Positions 1 to 7,158 of a stretch of 13,042 nucleotides of DNA are shown piece by piece; the first letter of the stretch is position 1, and every line of letters begins with the position of its first letter. The position numbers were made by a program, and so were the translations under genes. Source of the stretch: Parcubacteria group bacterium CG1_02_39_15 (GTDB taxonomy: Bacteria > Patescibacteriota > Minisyncoccia > Minisyncoccales > Paceibacteraceae). Location of the stretch: assembly GCA_001872265.1 (NCBI GenBank), contig MNWE01000005.1:1-13042 (forward strand), written 5' to 3'. The notes below the pieces were generated by a model. That model made no database searches, was not told the origin of the DNA, and worked only from the letters and a program-made list of their open reading frames with translations.

Positions 1-167
1 TCATAAATCTTGAAGAAACAAAATGGCAAAGGGTAGGCAATTTTATCTATACTACGCAAAACAACAAACTGATTATCCTTGAGATGTTTTTCACCAAATA
101 CGACTTGAAACCAGAGCCGGGATATGAAGAGACCTTTTTAAATATCCTCAAAACTGTTCAATTTTAA
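1..167 (+). CDS. C-terminal end of an unidentified protein (5' truncated)
   Basis: The frame starting at base 3 is open from the window edge to a TAA at 165-167 and gives 54 residues, ending FLNILKTVQF. The fragment contains KWQRVGNFIYTTQNN, then LIILEMFFTKY, then a PEPGYEETFLNIL segment. An alternating beta-strand followed by a short C-terminal helix of the form 'FxxILxTxxF' is common at the end of small secreted or lipoprotein domains in this type of genome, but that is only an impression. The start and most of the protein lie outside the window, so no function is assigned. It is followed by a candidate terminator and the lysS promoter, so it probably closes a separate transcription unit. 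Confidence 0.6.
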   Translation, partial: INLEETKWQRVGNFIYTTQNNKLIILEMFFTKYDLKPEPGYEETFLNILKTVQF

Positions 168-203
168 GACGGCTTTTAAGCCACCCTGAAACCACTTGCC
201 TCC

Positions 204-231
204 CTCACTCTTACGTGAGTATTTTTATTTT
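204..231 (+). terminator. Candidate Rho-independent terminator before lysS
   Basis: CTCAC (204-208) and GTGAG (215-219) can pair around a 6-nt loop, followed by a T-rich tail (TATTTTTATTTT, 220-231). The stem is only 5 bp, so it is weak. Its placement, 37 bp after the upstream stop and just before a promoter, fits termination of the upstream unit. The T tract runs into the -35 box of the lysS promoter. Confidence 0.4.
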
Positions 232-258
232 GACCTTAAAAGAAAAATCAACTAAAAT
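230..258 (+). promoter_or_regulatory. Sigma70-type promoter of the lysS operon
   Basis: TTGACC (230-235) is followed by a 17-bp spacer and TAAAAT (253-258), each box one base from consensus. The expected transcription start, about 7 nt past the -10, falls at 264-266, on or next to the lysS ATG at 266. There is no Shine-Dalgarno sequence before that ATG. The sequence therefore predicts a leaderless mRNA. The same geometry recurs upstream of grpE. Confidence 0.65.
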
Positions 259-265
259 AGAATAT

Positions 266-1753
266 ATGGCTACAGTTGATGAATTAAGAAAAATTAGGTT
301 AAAGAAATTGGAGGCAATTGAAAGGGCCGGCCTTTTAGTTTATCCCAGCAAAATAAAAAGAACCCATGCTATTTTAGAGGCTTTGGAAAACTTTGATAGT
401 TTGAGCCAAGGCCAAAAAGAAGTGGTTTTGGTCGGCCGAATTCGCTCTTTAAGAGAGCACGGCGGTTCAACTTTTTTGCATATTGAAGATGGTTCGGCCC
501 GTTCGACAAGCTCAGGGCAAGCTAAAATTCAGGCCTATTTTAAAAAAGATAAATTGGGAGAAAAAGGCTACAAATTTTTCTTAGACAATTTTGATATCGG
601 AGATTTTATTGAGGTTAGGGGGGTTCTTTTTCAAACTAAAAAGGGCGAAAGGACAATTGAAGTCGCGGATTTTAAGATGTTGGCGAAATCCCTCTTGCCC
701 CTGCCTGAGAAATGGCACGGCTTAAAAGATATTGAAGAAAGGTTTAGAAAAAGGTATCTAGATTTAATTTTTAACCCCGAGGTAAAAAAGAAATTTGAAA
801 TTCGTTCAGCGATTATTAAAGAAATAAGGAATTTTATGGATGGCAAAGGGTTTCTGGAGGTGGAGACTCCGACATTGCAGCCTATTTATGGCGGGGCATC
901 GGCCAAACCGTTTAAAACTCACCTCAATGCTTTAGACATGACTTTATATTTACGGATCGCCCCGGAGCTTTATTTAAAGCGATTATTGGTTGGCGGAATC
1001 GAAAAGGTTTATGAATTGGGAAAATGTTTTCGCAATGAAGGCATGGATCGTTCTCACAATCCGGAATATACTCATTTTGAATTCTACTGGGCCTATTCTG
1101 ATTACAAAGACGTAATGAACTTGACCGAAGAGATGTTCGAAAGCGTAATCAGAAAAACGTCAGGCAAGTTAGAAGTAGATTATGAAGGGAAAAAAATTAA
1201 TTTTAAGTCTCCTTGGCCGAGAGTTGAATTTAATCAACTTTTGAAAAAATACGCCGAAGTTGATTTTTTTGAAATAAATGAGGCTGCCATCAAGAAAGAA
1301 GCTAAAAAGCTTGGAGTTGAAACAGAAAAAGAAGACGGTAAGGCCGAGGTGGCTGATAAAATTTTCAAGAAATATTGTCAGGCGAAAATATGGGATCCGA
1401 CTTTTGTTATTCATCATCCGGTTGAATCAAAGCCTTTGGCAAAAGCGCTAGAGAAAGATTCATCAAAATCAGCCAATTTGCAATTGATCGTGGCCGGCTG
1501 GGAACTAATTAACGCCTATTCTGAAGAAAACAATCCGATTAAACAGAAAAAGAAATTTGAGAAACAGGAAAAATTATTTGAATCCGGTCTAAAAGAAGCC
1601 CAAAGAATAGACAAAGACTATATTGAGGCTTTAGAATACGGCATGCCACCGGCCGCCGGCTTTGGTCTGGGAATCGATAGATTAGTGGCCTTACTAACCG
1701 ATTCCCATTCTTTAAGAGAAGTAATTTTATTTCCAACAATGCGTCCCAAATAA
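266..1753 (+). CDS. lysS: Class II lysyl-tRNA synthetase
   Basis: It charges tRNA-Lys with lysine in the cytoplasm. The 495-residue protein has an N-terminal OB-fold anticodon-binding domain (about residues 40-150) and a class II catalytic domain. Visible motifs are RYLDLI and FLEVETPTLQPIYGGASAKPF (motif 1 region), FRNEG with Arg256 (motif 2), the HNPEYTHFEFY strand, and the motif 3 sequence GFGLGIDRL with Arg472, then the usual ending VILFPTMRP. The ATG at 266 is chosen over an in-frame GTG at 215 because family homology begins there and the GTG lies in the terminator upstream of the promoter. An 8-9 residue segment, ARSTSSGQA, interrupts the OB-fold between EDGS and KIQAYF, where the family normally reads EDGSGKIQ; it is encoded by a palindromic repeat (see 497-521). 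The TAA abuts the next ATG with no gap. First gene of a seven-gene unit. Confidence 0.97.
   Translation: MATVDELRKIRLKKLEAIERAGLLVYPSKIKRTHAILEALENFDSLSQGQKEVVLVGRIRSLREHGGSTFLHIEDGSARSTSSGQAKIQAYFKKDKLGEKGYKFFLDNFDIGDFIEVRGVLFQTKKGERTIEVADFKMLAKSLLPLPEKWHGLKDIEERFRKRYLDLIFNPEVKKKFEIRSAIIKEIRNFMDGKGFLEVETPTLQPIYGGASAKPFKTHLNALDMTLYLRIAPELYLKRLLVGGIEKVYELGKCFRNEGMDRSHNPEYTHFEFYWAYSDYKDVMNLTEEMFESVIRKTSGKLEVDYEGKKINFKSPWPRVEFNQLLKKYAEVDFFEINEAAIKKEAKKLGVETEKEDGKAEVADKIFKKYCQAKIWDPTFVIHHPVESKPLAKALEKDSSKSANLQLIVAGWELINAYSEENNPIKQKKKFEKQEKLFESGLKEAQRIDKDYIEALEYGMPPAAGFGLGIDRLVALLTDSHSLREVILFPTMRPK
497..521 (+). repeat. In-frame palindromic element in lysS (STSSGQ copy 1)
   Basis: TTCGACAAGCTCAGGGCAAG (502-521) is identical over 20 bases to 5864-5883 in the Mur ligase/aminotransferase gene. 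GCCC (497-500, with G497) and GGGC (515-518) form the arms of a short imperfect hairpin. It is read as STSSGQ (LysRS residues 80-85), the same phase as in the second copy. It falls in a turn between two OB-fold strands, where extra residues are likely tolerated. GTTCG is repeated at 492-496 and 501-505, which may be a duplication or chance. Confidence 0.75.
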
Positions 1754-2242
1754 ATGCCGCTTACTCCTTTCCATTTAGGTCCAGGATTATTTTTGGGAGC
1801 AATAGCCTTAGGACTTTTTAATTTATGGGCTCTTTTGCTGGGAAGCGTAGTAATGGATATTGAGCCTTTGGTTCTACTCATCATTAACCCTTGTTATTCT
1901 TGTCCTCATCACGGTGTTTTACACTCAATTTTCGGGGCAATTATAGGAAGTTTAATTCTGGCAGCTATTTTGCATGGATTAAGAGAACCGCTTAATAAAA
2001 TCTCTTTGGAATTTAAAATCAGCCAGTCCTTTTCTTTCCCAGTTTTATTTTTCAGCAGTTTTTCCGCCTGGCTAATCCATATTTTTCTTGATAACCTAAC
2101 CCATTATGATGTTTTCTTGTTTTGGCCGTCAAAATACAAGCCGCTTTTTATTGGACCGGAAATATATTGGCCGCTAAATTTCGCCCTTTTAACTTTAGGA
2201 ATTATTAGTTCAATTATTCTTTGGCTAAAATTAAAAAAATAA
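1754..2242 (+). CDS. YdjM/DUF457-like membrane protein, putative metal-dependent hydrolase
   Basis: A 162-residue integral membrane protein with about four hydrophobic segments (roughly 9-45, 55-76, 93-115, 138-158). The conserved polar residues lie at helix ends: TPFHxGP at the N-terminus (His7), SVVMDIEP (Asp35), PHHGVLHS (His52, His53, His57) and HIFLDNLTHYDVFLFWP (His109, Asp113, His117). This His/Asp pattern matches the YdjM/DUF457 family, with its acidic pair, HRGxTHS-like and HxxLDxxT-like motifs, which is annotated as membrane-bound metal-dependent hydrolase. The true substrate of that family is not established. The ATG directly follows the lysS TAA (TAAATG), so translation is probably coupled. 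Family assignment rests on motif spacing alone. Confidence 0.55.
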   Translation: MPLTPFHLGPGLFLGAIALGLFNLWALLLGSVVMDIEPLVLLIINPCYSCPHHGVLHSIFGAIIGSLILAAILHGLREPLNKISLEFKISQSFSFPVLFFSSFSAWLIHIFLDNLTHYDVFLFWPSKYKPLFIGPEIYWPLNFALLTLGIISSIILWLKLKK

Positions 2243-2248
2243 AAACCT

Positions 2249-3565
2249 ATGCTTGATATAAAATTTATTCGTCAAAACCCAAACAAAGTAAAAGAAGGCT
2301 GCCGAGCCAAGCAAGCTAAAGTTGACATCGATGAGCTCTTAGAGGTTGATAAAAAGCGATTAGAAACCCTTCAGGCCTTGGAAGATATGAGAGCTCAAAA
2401 AAACAAAGCCTCAAAAAAAATCGGGGAAACAAAAAAGGAAAAAAGCTCGAAGAAGACAAATCTTCTTCTTGCCCTTCGCCCTCTGGAGAGGGCTCGGAGA
2501 AACAAGAAAATAATCTTAGAAATGAAAGAATTAGACAGCAATAGCGACAGATTAACTCAAACAATAAAAGAGCTTGACGAGAAGTTTAATGCTTTAATGC
2601 TCCAAGTCCCAAACTTGCCCCAAGACGATGTCCCAGTCGGCAAAGATGCATCCTCGAACGTAGTTTTAAAGGAGGTGGGAGAAAAACCAAAATTTGATTT
2701 TAAACCCAAAGATTACCTTGAGCTTGCTGAAAGGTTAAACTTGATTGACATAAAACGAGCAGCCAAGGTTTCAGGAACTCGTTTCGGTTACCTTAAGGGA
2801 GGGGCAGCTTTGCTTGAGTTCGCTTTAATTGACTTAGCCTTCGGCACTTTAACAAAAGACGGTTTTATCCCCATTGTCCCTCCAGTTATGGTCAAGTCGG
2901 AAGTAGCCAGAGGTATGGGATATTTTGAGCAAGCCGATAAAGAAGACGCTTATTATTTGCCAAAAGACGATTTGTATTTAGTGGGAACCTCTGAGCAGTC
3001 AATTGGAGTAATGCATACCAATGAAGTTTTTGAAGAAAAAGATTTGCCCAAGAGATATGTTGGCTTTTCTACTTGTTTCAGAAGAGAGTCAGGTAGCTAC
3101 GGCAAGGACACCAAAGGAATTATGAGGGTTCATCAATTTGATAAAGTAGAAATGTTTAGTTTTTGTCATCCGGAGAAATCAAAAGAAGAGCATCAATTTC
3201 TATTATCGATGGAAGAAAAATTAATGCAGCAATTAAAAATTCCTTATAGGGTGCTTCAAATGTGCACTGCAGAGATTGCCTTACCCCAGGCGGCTAAGTA
3301 TGATATCGAAGCCTGGTTACCTGGTCAAAATCAATATCGAGAAACGCACTCTACTTCAACTTGCACTGATTTTCAGGCCAGAAGATTAAATATCCGCTAT
3401 CGTAACAAATCCGGCAAAGTAAACTTTGTCCACACCTTAAACGGCACGGCTTTTGCTATTGGCCGGACTTTAATCGCTATTATCGAAAATTATCAACAAA
3501 AAGATGGCTCAATAAAGGTACCTGAAGCTTTGCAAAAAAATCTGAAATTCAAGACTATTTCATGA
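2249..3565 (+). CDS. serS: Seryl-tRNA synthetase
   Basis: A class II synthetase that charges tRNA-Ser; 438 residues. The N-terminal part (MLDIKFIRQNPNKVKEG, then about residues 28-120) is the long antiparallel coiled-coil arm that grips the variable arm of tRNA-Ser. The catalytic domain shows TSEQSIGVMH, the motif 2 region FRRESGSYGKDTKGI (Phe277, Arg278, Glu280) followed by RVHQFDKVEMF, and motif 3 LNGTAFAIGRTL with Arg406. The arm carries about 18 extra residues (roughly 68-85), encoded by a double-hairpin repeat at 2449-2493, which largely explains the slightly long protein. It starts 6 nt after the preceding gene, without a visible Shine-Dalgarno site. It ends in TGA overlapping the next ATG (ATGA, 3562-3565), indicating translational coupling and standard use of TGA as stop. 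Confidence 0.97.
   Translation: MLDIKFIRQNPNKVKEGCRAKQAKVDIDELLEVDKKRLETLQALEDMRAQKNKASKKIGETKKEKSSKKTNLLLALRPLERARRNKKIILEMKELDSNSDRLTQTIKELDEKFNALMLQVPNLPQDDVPVGKDASSNVVLKEVGEKPKFDFKPKDYLELAERLNLIDIKRAAKVSGTRFGYLKGGAALLEFALIDLAFGTLTKDGFIPIVPPVMVKSEVARGMGYFEQADKEDAYYLPKDDLYLVGTSEQSIGVMHTNEVFEEKDLPKRYVGFSTCFRRESGSYGKDTKGIMRVHQFDKVEMFSFCHPEKSKEEHQFLLSMEEKLMQQLKIPYRVLQMCTAEIALPQAAKYDIEAWLPGQNQYRETHSTSTCTDFQARRLNIRYRNKSGKVNFVHTLNGTAFAIGRTLIAIIENYQQKDGSIKVPEALQKNLKFKTIS
2449..2493 (+). repeat. In-frame double-hairpin element in serS
   Basis: Two adjacent perfect stem-loops: GAAGAAGA-CAAA-TCTTCTTC (2449-2468, 8-bp stem) and GCCCTCTGGAGAGGGC (2478-2493, 7-bp stem, 2-nt loop), joined by TTGCCCTTC. 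It encodes KKTNLLLALRPLERARR within the SerRS coiled-coil arm. The GCCCTTCGC core, read as ALR, is shared in the same phase with the copy at 6825-6833, and the following GGGCTCGG resembles the GCTCGGGC there. This suggests membership of the same family, though the hairpin sequences differ. Confidence 0.65.
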
Positions 3566-4275
3566 ATGGCACTCCACTTTTAATATTGCATGGTTGGGGT
3601 TCAAATTCCGGGCGTTGGCAGAGAGTGACTGATTTGTTAAGAAAACAAGAAATAGAGGCTTTAGTTCTTGACCTTCCGGGCTTTGGGATAGTTTCTTCCC
3701 CAAAAAGACCTTGGACGAGAGATGATTACATAAATTGGATTTTCCAAAAAGCAAAAGAAAGAAACTGGGAAAAGTTTAATCTTTTAGGGCATTCCTTTGG
3801 CGGCGGGTTATCGGTAAAGATAGCCGTTGCTTTCCCCGAAAAGGTGGAAAAGCTGATTTTGTGCGCCCCAGCTATAATCAGAAGAAAACGCCTCAAAACT
3901 TATCTTTTTTACCAGCTGGCCCATATTGGAAAAAAAATTTTCTCCTTCCCTGGCTTAAAAAAATTAGAACCTTATGCTCAAAGATTAATTTATAAATTAG
4001 CCGGAAGCAGAGATTATTATGTGGCTGATGGAGTGATGAAAGAAACGATGAAAAAATTAGGGGACGAAAACTTAGAAGATCTTTTAGCAAAAATTAAAGC
4101 ACCCACTTTAATTATTTGGGGCAAAAAAGACGATGTTTTGCCCTTACGAGACGCCCAAGAGTTAAAAGAAAAAATTGAAGGAGCAGAACTAAAGATCATC
4201 TCTGAGGTAAAACACAGCCCCCATCGGGAGGCCCCGGAGGAATTGGCAGAGATTATTTCTCAATTTGTAAAATAA
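3562..4275 (+). CDS. Alpha/beta-hydrolase fold protein
   Basis: A 237-residue cytoplasmic protein without signal peptide. It has the oxyanion-hole HGWGS motif near the N-terminus (LLILHGWGSNSGRW), the nucleophile elbow GHSFGG with Ser78, a late acid in LIIWGKKDDVLPL (Asp190 or Asp191) and a catalytic His in VKHSPHREAPEEL (His218). This is a complete Ser-Asp-His triad in the usual order, so an active esterase, lipase or similar hydrolase is expected; the substrate cannot be read from sequence. It overlaps serS by 4 nt and is followed 2 nt later by the Mur ligase fusion. That places it at the start of the envelope part of the operon, but a role in cell-wall metabolism is only inferred from position. 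Confidence 0.85.
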   Translation: MNGTPLLILHGWGSNSGRWQRVTDLLRKQEIEALVLDLPGFGIVSSPKRPWTRDDYINWIFQKAKERNWEKFNLLGHSFGGGLSVKIAVAFPEKVEKLILCAPAIIRRKRLKTYLFYQLAHIGKKIFSFPGLKKLEPYAQRLIYKLAGSRDYYVADGVMKETMKKLGDENLEDLLAKIKAPTLIIWGKKDDVLPLRDAQELKEKIEGAELKIISEVKHSPHREAPEELAEIISQFVK

Positions 4276-4277
4276 CT

Positions 4278-7082
4278 ATGGCGATTTTCTTAAGCATACT
4301 TTGGTTCCTACGCACAACCAAAGTTATTTTATTTTATCTTTACCTTTGGCAGCTGAAAGAATACCATATCGGCAGGTTTTTAGATCATTTCCGGACCGAA
4401 AAAGGGAAGAGCCTTATTTTTAACAAAATAAACCTTCTGAAATTAGTTTTATTAGCTTCTTTCCCCGCTGTTCCCCTTTTGCTTTTTTTTGTCGGGTCTA
4501 TTTTATATATTTTTGAGGCGCTTAAAGCATCGTTTGATTTTTTAATAAAAAAAATAAAAAAGCCGGTTCTGACTAAAAAGATTTTAGTTTTGATTTTGAT
4601 CTCAGTATTAATTGAATTTTTAGTTCTTTACCTTGTTTTCTTGAATGCTGAAAGTATTGTTTGGTTTCTTTTTTGGCTTCTTCTTTTTGACGTTTTGACG
4701 CCGCTTATCGCTTCGGCTGTCGTTCTTCTTTTTCAGCCCATAGCGGTTTTGGGCAGGAATCAAGTCATTAAACGAGCTAAAAACAAAAGAGCCAAATTCA
4801 AAGATTTATTGGTAGTCGGTATTGCGGGTAGTTACGGCAAAACTTCAACTAAAGAGTTTTTATACACAATTTTAGTTGAGAAGTTTGGAGAAAATAAGGT
4901 TTTAAAAACTAAAGAACACCAAAATTCAGAAGTAGGAATTTCCCAGTGCATTTTGAGCGATTTGAAACCGGAGCACGAGATTTTTGTGGTGGAAATGGGA
5001 GCTTATAATCGGGGAGGAATAAAGCTTTTATGCTCTATCACGAAGCCCAAAATCGGCATTTTAACCGGGATTAATGAACAACATATGGCGACTTTTGGTT
5101 CGCAGGAGAATATCATCAAGGCAAAATATGAGCTCATTGAATCTTTGCCCCAAGATGGCACAGCTTTTTTTAATGCTAAAAATAAATACTGTTTAGAGCT
5201 TTATCAAACAGCCAAGATAAAAAAGTATCTCTATGGCGAGAAGGCAAAATTCTTTGGCGAGGAGAATATTTTAGGAGCTATGGCGGTAGCCAGAGAATTG
5301 GGGATGACCGAAGAAGAAATCTCCAAGGCCGTAGAGAAAATCGCCTATAAATTTGGCGGAGTCCAATTTAAAAAAGGGATTGATGGGTTGAATGTCATTG
5401 ATGCTACTTATTCAGCTAACCCAGATGGAGTCATGGCGCATTTGGAATACCTGAAGACCTTACCGGGTAAAAAAATAATAGTTATGCCTTGTTTGATTGA
5501 ATTGGGCCGGGCTTCTAAAGAGGTCCATCAAAGAATAGGTAAAAAGATTGGCGAAGTTTGCGACCTATCCATAATCACAACCAGAGATAGATTAAAGGAA
5601 ATTAGAGAAGGGTCGGGCTCAAAGGCAGTATTTCTCGAAAATCCAAAAGAAATTTTTGAAAAAATCAGAAATTTTTGCCAGTCAGGCGATACGATTCTTT
5701 TGGAAAGCAGAGTCCCTCCAGTATTAATAGGGCAATTACTTTTTGGTAGATACCGAACAGGACTTTTCCAAGTGATTTCCACATCCTTATCGCCGAATGT
5801 TGAAAAAGACGACGTTCGGTTAGCTTTCAGATTGCTTTGGCAACCGTGGAAATGGAGGAACCCTTCGACAAGCTCAGGGCAAGTCGCGGACTTGGAAGAA
5901 GAGTTTAAAAAATATTTTGGGGTAAAATACGCTTTTTCTTTTAATAGCGGAAGGTCGGCTTTAATGGCAATCTTAGAGGCGTTAGAGATTAAAAAAGACG
6001 ATGAAATATTGCTTCAGGGATTTACTTGCAATTCGGCAGTCAATCCCATTTTGGCTAAGGAGGCAAAGCCGATTTTTGTTGATATTGACGACACCTTAAA
6101 TCTTGACCCAGAAGATTTTAAGAAAAAAATTACCTCCCAGTCCAAAGCAGTAATGATTCAGCATAGTTTTGGCTGGCCAGCTCAAATTGAAGAAATTTCA
6201 AGAATTGCCAAGGAAAATAATTTATATTTGATTGAAGATTGCGCCCATTCTTTGGGAGCTAAATATCAAGGAAAGCTTTGCGGGACTTTTGGTGACGCTG
6301 CTTTTTTTAGCTTCGGCCGAGACAAAATAATTTCTTCTGTTTTTGGCGGAATGGCGATAACCAACAATGAGAAGATAGGGGAGAGGATAAAAAGTTTTCA
6401 AGAAAAATTGGATTTTCCTTCAATTTTTTGGATTTTCCAGCAATTGCTGCATCCCATCTTGATTAATTATTTGGTCTTGCCTGCTTATGGTTTGAATCAA
6501 TGTTTGGGGAGATTGCTTTTTGGGTTTTTGCACCAATTTTCAATTTTGTCTAAAGCTGTTTATAAAAAAGAAAAACAAGGAGAGCTTTCTGAATGTTTTC
6601 CCAAGCGCCTTCCTAATGCTCTGGCTGTCTTAGCTTTAAATCAATTTAGAAAATTAGAAAGATATAATCGTCATCGCCAAGAAATCGCAGCTTTTTACCA
6701 AGAGGCGCTAAAAAATACCGATTTTATCCTGCCTTTAGCTAGAAACAAAGCAGGCATTGAGCCGACTTTTATGCGCTATCCTGTTTTAATTAAAAACAAG
6801 TTCGATGAACGAAGTTCATCTCTCGCCCTTCGCTCCGCTCGGGCTACCGATGAAATTTTAAAGCAAGCCAGAAAAAGAAAAATTTATTTAGATGACGGCT
6901 GGAGAAAAAGCCCGGTGGTTCCGTCCGACACCGACATTAAAAAAGTGGGATACATTGCTGGCAGTTGTTCTAGGGCAGAGAAAACAGCGGCAACTATTTT
7001 AAACCTGCCAACCCACATCAATATTTTTCAAAAAGACGCCCAAAAAATCATAAATTTCCTAAAAAATTATGGACCCCGTTAG
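4278..7082 (+). CDS. Membrane MurF-like ligase fused to DegT/DnrJ/EryC1-type aminotransferase
   Basis: One 934-residue frame with three parts. Residues about 1-160 contain some four hydrophobic segments (near 3-22, 52-80, 98-122, 127-155). Residues about 175-490 are a MurF-type ligase: ATP loop GIAGSYGKTSTK (Lys188), VEMGAYNRGGI (Glu239), TGINEQHMATFGS (His269), KAKYE with Lys283 at the usual carbamylated position, then LNVIDATYSANPDG, GKKIIVM and the ILLESRVP ending. The canonical MurF N-terminal UDP-substrate domain is absent. Residues about 499-934 are a PLP aminotransferase: YAFSFNSGRSAL, EDCAHSLGA (Asp654), SFGRDKIISSVFGG with Lys683 as probable Schiff-base lysine. An in-frame GTG at 5772, where aminotransferase homology begins, has AGGA 9 nt upstream, so a separate second polypeptide is possible. 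Two in-frame repeats lie in the aminotransferase part. The last codons, GGA CCC CGT TAG, are partly supplied by the element at 7073-7206. Substrates are unknown; peptidoglycan or lipid-linked amino-sugar chemistry is inferred from femX and ftsQ downstream. Confidence 0.85.
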   Translation: MAIFLSILWFLRTTKVILFYLYLWQLKEYHIGRFLDHFRTEKGKSLIFNKINLLKLVLLASFPAVPLLLFFVGSILYIFEALKASFDFLIKKIKKPVLTKKILVLILISVLIEFLVLYLVFLNAESIVWFLFWLLLFDVLTPLIASAVVLLFQPIAVLGRNQVIKRAKNKRAKFKDLLVVGIAGSYGKTSTKEFLYTILVEKFGENKVLKTKEHQNSEVGISQCILSDLKPEHEIFVVEMGAYNRGGIKLLCSITKPKIGILTGINEQHMATFGSQENIIKAKYELIESLPQDGTAFFNAKNKYCLELYQTAKIKKYLYGEKAKFFGEENILGAMAVARELGMTEEEISKAVEKIAYKFGGVQFKKGIDGLNVIDATYSANPDGVMAHLEYLKTLPGKKIIVMPCLIELGRASKEVHQRIGKKIGEVCDLSIITTRDRLKEIREGSGSKAVFLENPKEIFEKIRNFCQSGDTILLESRVPPVLIGQLLFGRYRTGLFQVISTSLSPNVEKDDVRLAFRLLWQPWKWRNPSTSSGQVADLEEEFKKYFGVKYAFSFNSGRSALMAILEALEIKKDDEILLQGFTCNSAVNPILAKEAKPIFVDIDDTLNLDPEDFKKKITSQSKAVMIQHSFGWPAQIEEISRIAKENNLYLIEDCAHSLGAKYQGKLCGTFGDAAFFSFGRDKIISSVFGGMAITNNEKIGERIKSFQEKLDFPSIFWIFQQLLHPILINYLVLPAYGLNQCLGRLLFGFLHQFSILSKAVYKKEKQGELSECFPKRLPNALAVLALNQFRKLERYNRHRQEIAAFYQEALKNTDFILPLARNKAGIEPTFMRYPVLIKNKFDERSSSLALRSARATDEILKQARKRKIYLDDGWRKSPVVPSDTDIKKVGYIAGSCSRAEKTAATILNLPTHINIFQKDAQKIINFLKNYGPR
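5861..5883 (+). repeat. In-frame palindromic element at the aminotransferase N-terminus (STSSGQ copy 2)
   Basis: CCCTTCGACAAGCTCAGGGC (5861-5880) followed by AAG; bases 5864-5883 are identical to 502-521 in lysS. CCCT and AGGG form short hairpin arms. It is read as STSSGQ (residues 530-535), the same phase as copy 1. It lies between WKWRN and VADLEEEFKKYFGVKYA, just ahead of the conserved aminotransferase core, where extra residues would sit in a linker. Confidence 0.75.
6803..6854 (+). repeat. 45-bp in-frame palindromic insertion flanked by CGATGAA repeats
   Basis: CGATGAA occurs at 6803-6809 and again at 6848-6854, exactly 45 bp (15 codons) apart. The intervening DNA holds a perfect hairpin, GATGAAC-GAA-GTTCATC (6804-6820), and a second weaker one with GCCC (6825-6828) and GGGC (6841-6844) arms. 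It encodes DERSSSLALRSARAT. Deleting one unit joins KNKFDE to ILKQARKRK, restoring a plausible uninterrupted helix of the aminotransferase. The element is homologous to the one at 10753-10790 on the other strand. Confidence 0.8.
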
Positions 7083-7092
7083 AAGTCTTAGT

Positions 7093-7123
7093 CAGAAAAA
7101 ATTTTTATTTAAAATTTTTTCTG
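7093..7123. other. Perfect 13-bp AT-rich stem-loop inside the MITE-like element
   Basis: CAGAAAAAATTTT (7093-7105), loop TATTT, then AAAATTTTTTCTG (7111-7123). All 13 pairs match. It lies within the larger arms ACCCCGTTA (7073-7081) and TAACGGGGT (7132-7140), making a nested cruciform or RNA hairpin. It could attenuate read-through but lacks the GC-rich stem of a typical terminator. Confidence 0.85.
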
Positions 7124-7158
7124 CTCTGCAATAACGGGGTATTACCAAAAATAAAAGT

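Noticed and set aside
171..182. GGCTTTTAAGCC palindrome just after the first gene, as a terminator.
   Set aside because: The loop is only 2 nt between 5-bp arms and no T tract follows; the hairpin at 204-219 is a better candidate.
215..265. An upstream GTG start adding 17 residues to LysRS.
   Set aside because: It lies in the terminator hairpin and upstream of the promoter -10; family homology begins at the ATG at 266.
1169..1417. Open minus-strand frames opposite lysS and similar antisense frames elsewhere.
   Set aside because: They overlap well-supported genes, have biased unlikely composition and no family features; they are shadows of the coding strand.
3563..3565. UGA recoded as glycine (code 25), as in Gracilibacteria.
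   Set aside because: TGA terminates serS with a 4-nt ATGA overlap and also ends the GT-C gene at 9024; no internal TGA is needed in any gene.
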